This document shows positions 22,628 through 33,435 of a DNA stretch of 64,000 nucleotides, piece after piece. A model generated the notes under the pieces. That model was not told the DNA's origin and did no database searches. It saw nothing but the letters and a program-made list of their open reading frames with translations. Each line of letters begins with the position of its first letter. The stretch's first letter is position 1. The position numbers and the translations under genes are program-made. This DNA is from Astrocystis sublimbata. Lineage: Eukaryota; Ascomycota; Sordariomycetes; Xylariales; Xylariaceae. The stretch spans positions 62,001-126,000 of the forward strand of contig JAJNNY010000058.1 of the NCBI GenBank assembly GCA_022453515.1. The letters run 5' to 3'.

Positions 22628-25600
22628 GGAAGGAAGGGTCAGCCAGCATCTCGGCATATGTACGCATAGGTTTGTTCGTGCATGCATGCGCCTGATTCCG
22701 CATGGGTTGAAATCCCACCCCCCCTGCGTGTCAGATGGAAAATTCGATATGATTGCCGGGGCCTATGTATTTCAATTGAAAACTTTCTGTTTTGGATGTT
22801 GTTGAAGGATGAGCCCGCCGTCCACTCAATCTTACACGATGTAACTGTAAGGGCAGGAGTAGCACGTTCATTTGATATGTTAACAGGGATGGCTATATCC
22901 ATGGCGACGTACCTCCTGCCTGCGTCGCCCATAAAGTTTATTTGATATTTTAATTGAGCGACAATTCGGGTTGACAATTTGATTGCTTGACCTTGTGACA
23001 GTTTAGATATTTGACAGCTTCATTATATCTGTATAATGTACTATGTATGTACAGGCTGCCCCTCCTTGGTTCTCTCCTACCATACCTATGTAGACTGTGA
23101 CTATAGGACATCGCTCTTTGTCATGACTGAAGGTCAAGACACCCCGCCGCTTCCAATCCGGATACCGGTAATCCCGAAACTAACGCCAAACCAGTAGCAA
23201 AACCGGTATCGAAACCGGTTGGCTGTCCGGTGAAGGCCGTGATCGTGTGTTTGTCTGACTAGTAAGAGGCAGAGCGTTATGGAGCTAGTTGAGCGTGAGT
23301 AAGTCCGTTGTCGTTATTGTTGGCGGGGACAGTCAATACGGAATTTAGGCAAGGAGCCGGTTAGTGCAGCTGTTTACATAGGACTCGAATTGTGTCTAAT
23401 GGGTGGACTTCCAAGACACGTTGAATCCACTTACTTACCTCCGGTTCTTTCTCCGGTTCGCGGTCATGCAGCTCCGGCTAGACTACTGCGAGACGTGGTC
23501 AGTGTAGGAACTAACTACCTAAACTACTTTGCTTACCTACACGATGGGATCACGCTCGGACAAGTAACGTCCAAATGGAGTATTACGATGTATTGGCAAT
23601 TTGGTGAGCTACTTGAAAGCACTACTACAACTATAGGTATGTGGCGAAGAGCCCATCCGCGAATCTAGTCAGCATATCAGGTTCCTGGTACAGAAAACAA
23701 AAATACAAAAATGTTGCTCGAACGATGCATCTGCATGATATGCCGTCCAGGAACCCTCTTGCGCAGGTCGAGCATGCAGGAGACAAAATTCTCGTCACTC
23801 CGCGCTCGATTAGTGTGCGCTCGTACAAGCTGTGGTAGTAGGAATCACATCAATAGTTCAATCGCAAAGGGCATCATCAGCTCATGGATCCATCGCCAAC
23901 ACCCTCGACACTTTTTGGCAGAGATAACGTTAATTAGGTCTTGGGCGGTTCATGGCGCGAAGGTCCACGGTGTGAGGCTGTAATCAAACCAATGCAGCCC
24001 ATCCTTGTGTGTGATTTCAAGACTGAACCACCAACATGATATGGTGGTCGGCGACCACTTTTCGCACCAAGCCCCGTATTTTCCTTCCCCGGCTCCTGAC
24101 TATGTGGGCAGCGAGCAGCGAGCAGCGACTACGAATGGTTTTCCGCGTTTTCTTTTTCTTTTCCAATTCTCTTTTGTACTACACTACTAGTTAGTATAGT
24201 CAGAAGACTAGTTTCTGCTTCGTCCTCATCGTTATACCGAGCTATTGTCCGTCATGAGGCGCGGTAGATTCAAATACCGGTGGTAGTTGATTTTAGTGCA
24301 AGCGTGGCCCGCCCTACTATACTAGGAGTTTGGTAACCTAACCATCTGTACACTAACTACTGTATACCACGTAATCTAGTCTATTAAGTGGAGGAACCTG
24401 GAGTAAGTGCAGACGGCGAAGATGGTAAGCTCTCCGCAAAAGTTTTTTTCGTAGCACTTCTGCCGTGCAAATAGTGTCATGCCAAATCGCTGCACAGGTA
24501 CGCAGTACTAGTAGGTACGGAGTACGGAGTACGAGTAGTAAGTAGTGCGTCCAAGTAAAAGTCATCCATACAATGAAGCGGAGACTGCACGCTGTCGGTA
24601 ATGGAGTAGGGTGCCAAGACAAGGCGAGCCAACCGCCGCGCGTGAGCTGGGATGTCGACCTCATTGCGTGCCTCGCGGCTCTTTCTCGCTTCAATAAATC
24701 AGCCACCACAAGGCTGCCTGATCGAGTTTTGCCCTAGGTGACATTGCTCGACCGGACAGCATCGTCGTGGCGCCTCTGCCGCTGGCGTTCCCGTCAAGGG
24801 TCCTGGGAATCTCGAGAGAAATTGCTGTTCAACCTGGATTGTATATGCATATGTTGGAATACAGCCAGCAGTAAGCTTAAACGGGGTGGAGTCCGGTATG
24901 GGGCTGGCAGCTGTGCCCGTACAGAAAGGAACAAGTGCATCGCTAGCGAGCCCACGATGGCTATAAAGAGACATGATCGTCGGCTATACACCCATCACCC
25001 ATAAGCAGCCTGTAGTCCTGTTCCTAGTTCCTAGCGGTACCTAGCGTACCTGCTCGACCTGTATGCTGACGATGGAAAGTGGATAGAAATCTGAGACACT
25101 CCCTTGTCCCTTGGCAGATACGGGTGCCTGTGAATGGCGACAGGTCATCTTGGCAGGCTCAGAAAATGGAGACAAGGAGCCCCTGAGCGAATTTAGAGTC
25201 GCCCACTGGCTGCGAAGCCGATGTCATCAGCGGTGCACTGGCTCGACTAGCTGACTGGCGACTGGTGGTTCTGACTGGTGGTGTCTGCTCGTCTGCTTCG
25301 AGAAGAGGAGAAGGCGGAAAGAGGCTGCGGATGTCACATTTCGGCACTTGAAGCTCTAAGGCCTTGCAACCCAGGTTAGTAGTCCACAGATCGTCGCTAC
25401 TGTACCGCAGGGCTGGTTAAACTCACAGTAGCGTACTCTTCTCTATCATATACTACAGGTATGCTGCATTATATGTGTACGCGTACAACCAGCATCATGT
25501 CGAGCGTTTAGGGGAACGGAGGTGGATATTTGAATAGTGCAACAAACTCCTTACACTTCCTATCAGGCACTTGCCTAGGTTCTAAGGTTGACTAGTAGCG

Positions 25601-26531
25601 TTATGCTTAACACTTAGACAACTCCTACTGTGAAGGTGGTTGATGAAGTCAACTAGGCATGCTAGGTACGGAGTAGGACCAACAACCTACATACCTACCT
25701 ACCTACATAGGGTAGTAATTACTCGTATGCCTACTTGAGGCGATGGAAGCTACGAGTAAACAGTACCTAGGGTACTACCTAGGTAATCATGTACCGGCAG
25801 ATAAAGACCAAAAAGATTGCTGTTTCCCCACAGCCTTGAGATTTTGGCAGCTGCACGTAATAAGCCGATTAACCTCAATTTAGGAGATTTTCGTATGTTC
25901 TTCTTCGGGACCATCTAATGCCATCGTCAGATTACGTCCAGGCAGGCGAGGCAGGATGTGGCACACACTTGGATGGGAGTCTTGTGGGTATGCTATGCTA
26001 GGTAGAGGCATTCTACTCCTTTTCCCCCCCATGGTTAAATCCATCTCCAGGGTCTTGTGGTGCAAGACAAGGAGAGCGAACGGGGGGCCATGGGAGGGTC
26101 GCGCACAATGAGGTCATCGCCCAAGACAATGAGACGGGCCGCTGCCACCGTCGCCGCGTCGACTAATAACTATCGTATGCGAGACCACCCAGGGAATAAG
26201 GGCTTATCTCGGGGCTCCGCGGTGATATTCGGATCGGGAACCGGATCATGGACCGAACTGCCCGATCATGAAGTCGAAGCACTCACTCTCTGGTATTGAT
26301 ATGTCTTTGATGGAGCGAACTGAGACAGGTGTAGGTATTTTTTCTTCTTGATCCAGTGGCTGCTTGAATGGCTGCGTCAGTCGTTCCAAAGATACTATAT
26401 TCGACCGAGGGATTGCCCGCATCCGCGCCGTGGCTGATCAGTAACCTCACCCTCATTCAAGACAATGGAGATTCGTCGACGTCAAGACGGAGGAGCACGA
26501 ATGTTGATTGCGAATGAATGCATGCTACCTA

Positions 26532-26566
26532 CCAAACCCAAACCCAAACCCAAACCCAAACCCAAA
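26532..26566. repeat. (CCCAAA)n telomere-like hexamer array
   Basis: About six perfect copies of CCCAAA (TTTGGG on the other strand) in 35 bp. It is followed after ~25 bp by three copies of AATTCC (26591-26609). The hexamer is a one-base variant of the fungal telomere unit TTAGGG, and the same TTTGGG variant recurs inside the element at 36252-36608. Confidence 0.85.
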
Positions 26567-27472
26567 GGATCCGACCACCACGTATTCGGCAATTCCAATT
26601 CCAATTCCACATATGTCTAACTGGCTGTCGATGCTACCCAAGTCGGCTCTCCCGATACGCCTGTTTCAAACACGACGGAACGCAAGAATGGTAATTTGAG
26701 AATCTGGATACTCAGTAGTCGACATGGCTCGCATGGCTCGATATGGAGGATTGTGACACGATGGAGATAAGGTGCGAAATAAGACAAGAGGATTCGATGG
26801 GAACTAATATTCATGCACCCACCAATACCATCACGAGCGCCTCTGCTCTGGTGCGGAGGATAAGGTGTCGAGGGTGTGTGTATGGTATGATCCAACCCCA
26901 TAGGTCTGGGGGTGCGGTTGAAGCGCAGATTACATGCGTCGTCATAGGTAGGGTTTGTCGAGCATGTAAGTACTACTCGTAGTATGTAAGTTCAGACAAT
27001 AAGAAAGAAAGTAAGGGCACGAACGGGGGGACGGGGGCTTGCAACCGTCGTCATTCATGTAACGCGGCATCCATAGCAGCCGCCAGCAGCCCCCCAGCAG
27101 CCCTTCATTGTTCTGAGCATCCCCAGAGTCCCAGAGTCAGACGGCTATTTCAATTCCCTGACGTGCCTGGCATTCCGATGACGACTGCTGCCGTCTCACA
27201 CACGGCGCGCCGTGTTTTGGCGGCTGGACACCCACCAACACGCATAGCCACCTACCAAAAATATACTCGGCCGTGTCTCAAAGTACGATGGCATCATGCG
27301 TTAGTTGCATCCCGTGCATTTTTCCCACGCATACCTACCGGATAGGCTTGCTCAGTACAACAAATCATGAATTCGATTGTACCATGGATTCTTGTTGAGG
27401 TGGCTCATCATGGTTGCCACCGACAACTGCTAAGGTGCCAACTCAGTAGAGTAGACATGATGACAATTTCGT

Positions 27473-27484
27473 CTACCTAGGTAG
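27473..27484. repeat. CTACCTAGGTAG palindrome
   Basis: Perfect 12-bp palindrome identical to the one at 4869-4880. It is one of six intergenic copies in the window that contain TACCTAGGTA. Confidence 0.85.
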
Positions 27485-29934
27485 GTATTAGAGATAGGTA
27501 AGTGCTTCGTTAATTTTTTTTTCTTTCCCTCGTTCAGTTTAATCTCTTGGCTCTCTATGCTCAAATGAGGCATGGTACCCTTTCATGGTCGGCTGGCGTG
27601 GCAAGTACCGGTACTTGGCTCCTCTGGGGTGTCATTTTTGACAGGGATGATGCTTAGCCCTGTGCTCGCCTATGTACCGGGTACAGCATGAATGACGTAG
27701 ATGGAAGCCCCCCCTAGTAAGCCCTCCCCAGGTTGGGTCGCTTTCTACCTGGGTGCCTGGCCTGGCTTGCCTGGGGAGCTTCCTCATCTCCAGCCATACT
27801 GTGAAGATGTACTGTATAGCGAGAAATACTCACTCGTGCCTCTCGCCTGGTTGTGTGTCCCACCACAATCTGTTGAACTCACCCATCCACCATGGCTTGC
27901 AACATCTCGGGGGTCTTTTCGAATAGGCGACACTTCACCTAAGCAACATCACCAAGTACCTACTTTACCTACCTAAGAACTTAAGGGACTTGTACGTATA
28001 CCACGCTTGAGGCGGCATTATGTGAATAAGCACCTGGTACACACTCACTACCTACGTATCTCGCCTACTTTAAGGAACGGTGAGCAGGAACAGGGTATGG
28101 GAGAGAGGCAAAGAGAAGAACCTGTAGACCCTGCATGGCGCCCCATCCATCCTCCACATCAGTGGCGTCAGCTAGCGTCTGGCAACGCCAGCCTTGCTGG
28201 TCGACCGACCCGCTGGATAAACAGATATATGTAGGAACCATACTCGTACTTTGCGTGTGAATAACTCACTGCTGGCCATGTCACCCTCGTCGGTCGACCT
28301 AGTAGACGCTACTGCTCGCATAGGCGCACACCTGTTCTGCCCACCCACACTCGGTTACAAATCATCGCAGCTCGAGTCGGGATTGGCGAGCCTTGGGGGT
28401 GAGAGTGGCAAGGGGTGTACATAACGCATGCTACGTAGTGTACACTTACTTAGTGTTGTAGCATCTGTACATGCATCCATCATACGCATACGAGTAGTAG
28501 CATTTAGCATTTGTTGCAGTTGAGAGACGGTGCTATGTCGAGGTAGTAGCCACGCACCTGGCGAGCTGGTATGCTGCCATCTCGCCATCCTCAATTGCGG
28601 CGAGTCTTATTATCACAGCTCCCGGAGATTGCATACTGTACTACATGTATGTATGCTGTACCTCGACCGCTACGAAACAGTACTTACTTACATGGCTGAT
28701 ACATGACAAAGTACGAGCACATATACATTAGTGATGGCTATAAGGCGATGTAGATTACCCCTGATCGGTACAGCCGCTACCAGCACATTGTTAACAACAA
28801 ACAAGCCACCCTCTACTCAGCAAGTCGACTTCATTGTGTACTTACTACTGGACCCTTGAAATCACACTTGTTGTTCAAACAACATACAAGTACAGCATGT
28901 ACAGGGTGAGGGTGGGTGGGTACAGACAACCTTGAAGCAAACATGTACGAGTGAGTGAGTACCTCTTGTACCTGTTATCATCGAAGTACACCTACCTACA
29001 TAGTATAAGGCAGTCAAGCAGCGAGTAAACAAAAGTGCACGGTACGGAGCACCTCCTCGCCGCCGCATTCACTACTCGTGATTCTATGTTACTCAGATGT
29101 AAGCAGTCCCTGTACATTGCTGTCTTGTAGTTGACCGACCCTTTTCTTTTCTGCCCACCATCATCCACTAGTCATCCTGGATCCATGAAGCCGCGTGCTG
29201 CCCAGGAGTCCTTGAGACTGAAGGTATTGCTCAATCTCCAGTATTTGCTAGATGGGCGAGGATGGGCTCGATGGGGTCCGCGTACCTAGTCCCGGCACTT
29301 TTATGGACACAGTACGTACAGCGACAAGCCCACCCAATCAGCTTGGCCAATTCTCGCATCTGCGTCGACGGTGGACCCCTGCCACTGACACCCCTTCCTG
29401 GCCCAGTACCTCGACGCTTTTCCCACCCGAGCCACCTTACAACCTTTTGCCCACTTTAATAGCACACAGAGTCTTGGGACATCAGATGGGCATATTGCCG
29501 ACAGGCTAGTGAAATCTGTCAGTTGACGTATCGACCGTTCATTCCATCATAGCAGTCAGTACCTTACTACCTACCGAGCCTACGTAGGTAGAGCTACCTG
29601 GCTTGCCTGGTCCCACGGCTCGTTGTCTTGCAGTTTGCGCATATCTTAAGCCTGCTGTCCCCCTTGCACTCGCTCTGTCTTTCGGGCACTTATTCGTTTG
29701 CCCTTCACGGATTGTGAACTTGCCTATACGAAAAAAATAAATAAAGATCCATCGTCATCAACACCAGCACCGCCCTGGCTGTATAAACAAAGACGACGAC
29801 AACAACAACCACAACCACGCTATATCAGCCTCGCCGTCCGTGACGCACACAGAGCCATTATTATTCTACCACCACCAACGCTCCAGTGTTTCCATATACT
29901 CGTACCGTACTGTACATATCTGCACGACTTCGAT

Positions 29935-30011
29935 CACTGTACAGTGCCCGCCAGATCAGCACGGAACGCTCCTCCTCAACCTCCCAGATATCTGGCAGGG
30001 CGTGCTGATCT
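29935..30011. promoter_or_regulatory. Nested palindrome/hairpin block upstream of the FlbC-like gene
   Basis: CACTGTACAGTG (29935-29946) is a perfect 12-bp palindrome. Directly after it, the arms AGATCAGCACG (29953-29963) and CGTGCTGATCT (30001-30011) form an 11-bp inverted repeat. Their loop contains another perfect palindrome, CCAGATATCTGG (29984-29995). The block lies 740-820 bp before the start codon, in the region that looks like promoter or long leader. It may form a structured RNA or a cruciform, or be a set of dimeric factor sites. Confidence 0.6.
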
Positions 30012-30449
30012 TTAACTCTTCGGTCTTGAAACGAGCCACTACACTCCACATTCTCATGATCGCTGGTCACCTAAAACGGCTCCTGTCAAAATTGGGCACC
30101 ATCTAATCACGTTTTCTCTCCATCCGCCCCGGCGCGAGTCTACCATATCAGTCGGCCTCCAACCTCAACCCTGCTGCCCCAGCTCGCCCCAGGACCGCCA
30201 CTCTTATAGGATACTAGGACTGTCGATCCATCTCTGGGCCGTCATCACTGGACACTCTTACGGCTTTTGAAAACTGCCTAAGCAGGCCAAGCTCACAGCT
30301 CCACTCGTTCCCAATCACTGGAGTCTGTTAAGCTCTGACCTTGTGCGAAGTACACTACGTACTTGTGAGACTAGCCTCCTCCTTGTACCTGTCTATATCC
30401 AACCGTCGAGGGTTCCTGACCGTCCGTGTCCCTTGCGAGGTTCCTACGG

Positions 30450-30497
30450 ATGCTCACATATATACACCGCAACACAATCACACTTAAGGGCCGCTGA
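30450..30497 (+). promoter_or_regulatory. Upstream ORF 1 in the FlbC-like leader (15 codons)
   Basis: ATG at 30450 opens a 15-residue frame ending TGA at 30495-30497, about 255 bp upstream of the main start. It would be translated first if the transcript starts further upstream, which is not known. Confidence 0.35.
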
Positions 30498-30690
30498 TCC
30501 CCCCCTCTACACACTCGGAACGTCTTTCTCTCACTGGACCCTTGAAACAAAGGTCACTCACTGTATCGCCTGGGTGTGACAAGAATTCGTCTTCTTCGGG
30601 ATCTTGCATTTGATCAGCGCGAACTCCCCCCTAAGGGCTTGTTATATTGGAGAACCGACAAGCGCATCGTCTTATTGTTCCATTGTTTAC

Positions 30691-30768
30691 ATGACATCGT
30701 GTCAAGAGCTTCACCTGCCGCCAGCAAGCACTTATACCTTTTCAGTCGACGATGACTATGACTCTTGA
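30691..30768 (+). promoter_or_regulatory. Upstream ORF 2 overlapping the FlbC-like start codon (25 codons)
   Basis: ATG at 30691 opens a 25-residue frame (MTSCQELHLPP...) that terminates at 30768. That is 16 bp past the main ATG (30752) and in a different frame, so ribosomes using it would bypass the main start and the next in-frame ATG at 30758. The alternative is that a leader intron removes it: TTATACCTTTTCAG at 30731-30744 would be a good 3' splice site just before the main ATG. Confidence 0.45.
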
Positions 30769-32030
30769 CAATCAATCACGACTCGGAGCTATACCCTTCG
30801 ACCACATGTCTTCCTACTCAAACTCCCCCCATTTCACCAACCCGTGGGCCTCGGGCTCTGGGAGCCAACACGGCCACCATGGCATGTATTCGCAAGGTCC
30901 CATAAGCGCCAGCCTCGGCGCTCTCGACTCCATGGCGAAGCACCATCCCGCCAGCAGGCCAAGCGCCCCTACAAGTGCCTCGATGGCACCGTATGGAAGC
31001 ATTCCCGTGACTTCTTCAGCAGCAGGTAGCACTCTCATGGCGGACGTATATGAACAACCAGACTTACTCAATATGCCCCAAGATCTCATGAGCCTCAACC
31101 GAATGCAGACAACGTCTGCCGCCTATGGAGAACCGTCATACGCAACGGCAACACCGTCTCCCGTACACCCGACCTACTCAGCATCGCCAAGCTCCTACGA
31201 CAGCGTGCCTGGGTACGCTCAAGCTCCTATGCGCTCGACATTCGCTCTCGCACCTGAGGCCGACAACCGAAGGTATTCTCAATCGTCAATTTCCTCACTG
31301 CCGTCAATCACGTCTAGCGCGGGCAGCTACATGAGGTCCCACCGGGGTTCGTTGGTTGACATAGATCACAGAGGCATGCAGCCTACAGACGATCGGAGAA
31401 GCTTTGCAGATGCTATTGATGCAGGCCAGGGAATGTTGGCGATGAGCCAGGAAACACCTCGGGCCATTTACCCACCTAACAACCGTGGCAGAGGATCGGC
31501 AGATTCCTATGGATTTCCGTCGGCGCACTCGACAAGCTCGTCGATATCGTCGGCAAGCAACTACGATGGCGGCTATTATGCCGCATCAGTCGGCTCTGTC
31601 AGTGATTACTCGACTGCGGGATCAGATATCGAGTCGGTCACCTCGCGAACATTACCGCGGCCTAGCCTAATGACCCAACCGCCCCCGGCGCCACAGTCCA
31701 TGATGGGACAATTCAGTTCCAAGGTCTCTTCAAGCACGCAAAAGAAGCACAAATGCAAAGTCTGCGACAAGAGGTTCACACGGCCAAGTTCTCTCCAGAC
31801 ACACATGTACAGCCATACGGGTGAAAAACGTAAGTTGTATACCAATATCTCCAGCTGTGGGCACGATGAGGTACTAATGCGAATCTCGACTAGCGTTCTG
31901 CTGCGAAGTGGAAGGCTGTGGGCGACACTTTTCTGTCGTATCCAACCTACGACGACACCGAAAAGTCCACAAAATGGAGATGAAATCCGAGGCTGAATCG
32001 GACGATCATCAAGATGATCAATCCGACTGA
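30752..32030 (+). CDS. flbC: C2H2 zinc-finger transcription factor, FlbC-like conidiation regulator
   Basis: Exons 30752-31829 and 31894-32030 with a 64-nt intron (CTAAT branch) give 404 residues. Residues 1-325 are low-complexity Ser, Pro, Tyr and Gln-rich, typical of an activation region. Two adjacent C2H2 fingers sit near the C-terminus. Finger 1 is C335-X2-C338-X12-H351-X3-H355 (KCKVCDKRFTRPSSLQTHMY). Finger 2 is C363-X4-C368-X12-H381-X3-H385 (CEVEGCGRHFSVVSNLRRH). The intron lies exactly in the TGEKP linker. The tail is acidic (EAESDDHQDDQSD). From memory this finger pair and C-terminal placement fit FlbC, an activator of asexual development upstream of brlA in Aspergillus; the N-terminus is too divergent to prove orthology. 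The long flanks and upstream ORFs fit a developmentally controlled gene. Confidence 0.82.
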
Positions 32031-33411
32031 AATCGCCTTGGGTGTTTGAACATATCTACGTTTGACTCGGGTCACAAACTACGCTTGCGCCAAGCCCATT
32101 GCATACCGACCTTGCCTAGCATACCAATTGCTCTGGGAAAATCTAAGAATACCGACCACGACCTCGCCTACCCACATATGTTGGCGCAATTGGGATAAAA
32201 TGACATCTTATTCCATAAGCTTGGTTTCAAGTGAGGAAAATCGTTATGACGAATGTGGTATTGTTTGGGGGCATTGATTGCCATTTAGAATTTCAGGCGT
32301 AAAGATTCATTTGACGGCATTGACCCTTCCTCGCTGGTCGGTCATGGTCATTTTTTTTAACAACACGGCGGTTACATTTGGGTTCGGAACTTCTGCGAGG
32401 AGATACCCTCACCGTCGCGGCGTTCAGGAGTTTAAAGGCCGGCGACATATACTGCACCATTTGCATCCACGCGGGCTTTGACGAGAGCAGTGCCATTTGC
32501 GAGTGTTGGCGGCTACGGCATTACGATTTTTACACTTCGAACAATACAGAAGCGTTGTTGAGCATGTGGTGAGAGGCCACTTTGTACCAATAGTCATACT
32601 AAGCGTATACCCTGAGGAGAGGCAAGAAGATGGGCAAGGAAGTCGACCCACGCTATGCCATGTACAATAAACAAATAGGTGCTTGAACAGCACGGCAGAT
32701 AAACGGAGGACTCAATAACGATTCTGCATGATCAAACATTCTTTCCTGTCCCAATCCGTGAACTCGCCTAAGTTGCTCAACTAGACGATATGATAGATCA
32801 GTCACACAATTGCAATCTAAGACGAATCATCACATGCCGCGCTTGTTGCTATTGAGAATACACAACTCCATGCCATGCCCAACCCAAGCCCCCTCTTCCC
32901 CTCTTTTTCACTTTCAATTCCTGTCAGTCTCGTGCCTTGGTGCAGTAACTCATGTGAGAGATTTTCGATGCCTCCGGAGATATTAGTGGCTGACTCTACC
33001 GTCGAGATCCTGGACGGATCGTCGCCGCGACCTCCTCACCTGGAAGGCGTCGCTTCGAACCGAGTCCCCCTCGAGCCTTATCACCAATCGCGGAAAAGGT
33101 GAAGACACCACAACGGGGTGCCGCGTTGATTGGGTCTGCAATGCTGATCTGGGGTATCTCGCAACTTTTTTGATTAGGCGACCCCGTCAACCCCCCCGTT
33201 CGAGCCCGTTATTGCTTCCGCTCGTTTTGCGTCGTGTTACTTGCAGTACCCCTGTTCTCGGTATCGCGTCACAGCTACCGGAGCGTCTGTTTTCAGACGA
33301 TGACTAACTAACCAACCTACTCAACATGCTCACTAGCACACGCTGTTGCCGAATGGTACTGATTAAATCAAATGACATTATCCAGACCGTCGATGAGCCT
33401 TACAGTAATGC

Positions 33412-33435
33412 TTTTTTTTTTTTTTTTTTTTTTTT
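33412..33435. repeat. Homopolymer of 24 T
   Basis: Uninterrupted T run followed by GCAG. It could be a retroposed poly(A) tail read from the other strand, or a simple mutational expansion. I see no duplicated flank or coding relic that would identify an element. Confidence 0.8.

Larger units (their letters stand above)
19474..30751. other. Gene-poor 11.3 kb upstream of the FlbC-like gene
   Basis: I found no frame with recognisable domains, start context and splice sites in this stretch. It begins AT-rich (19600-23100). From ~23100 it is patterned with ACCGGT sites, TACGGAGTAC words, TACCTAGGTA palindromes and short tandem repeats. The last kilobase (about 29690-30750) is pyrimidine-rich and looks like promoter plus 5' leader of the zinc-finger gene. 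Fast-evolving small genes or noncoding transcripts cannot be excluded from sequence alone. Confidence 0.5.

Noticed and set aside
33045..33065. CTTCGAACCGAG resembling a reverse-strand tRNA T-loop
   Set aside because: Flanking bases do not form a five-pair stem and no cloverleaf can be drawn.
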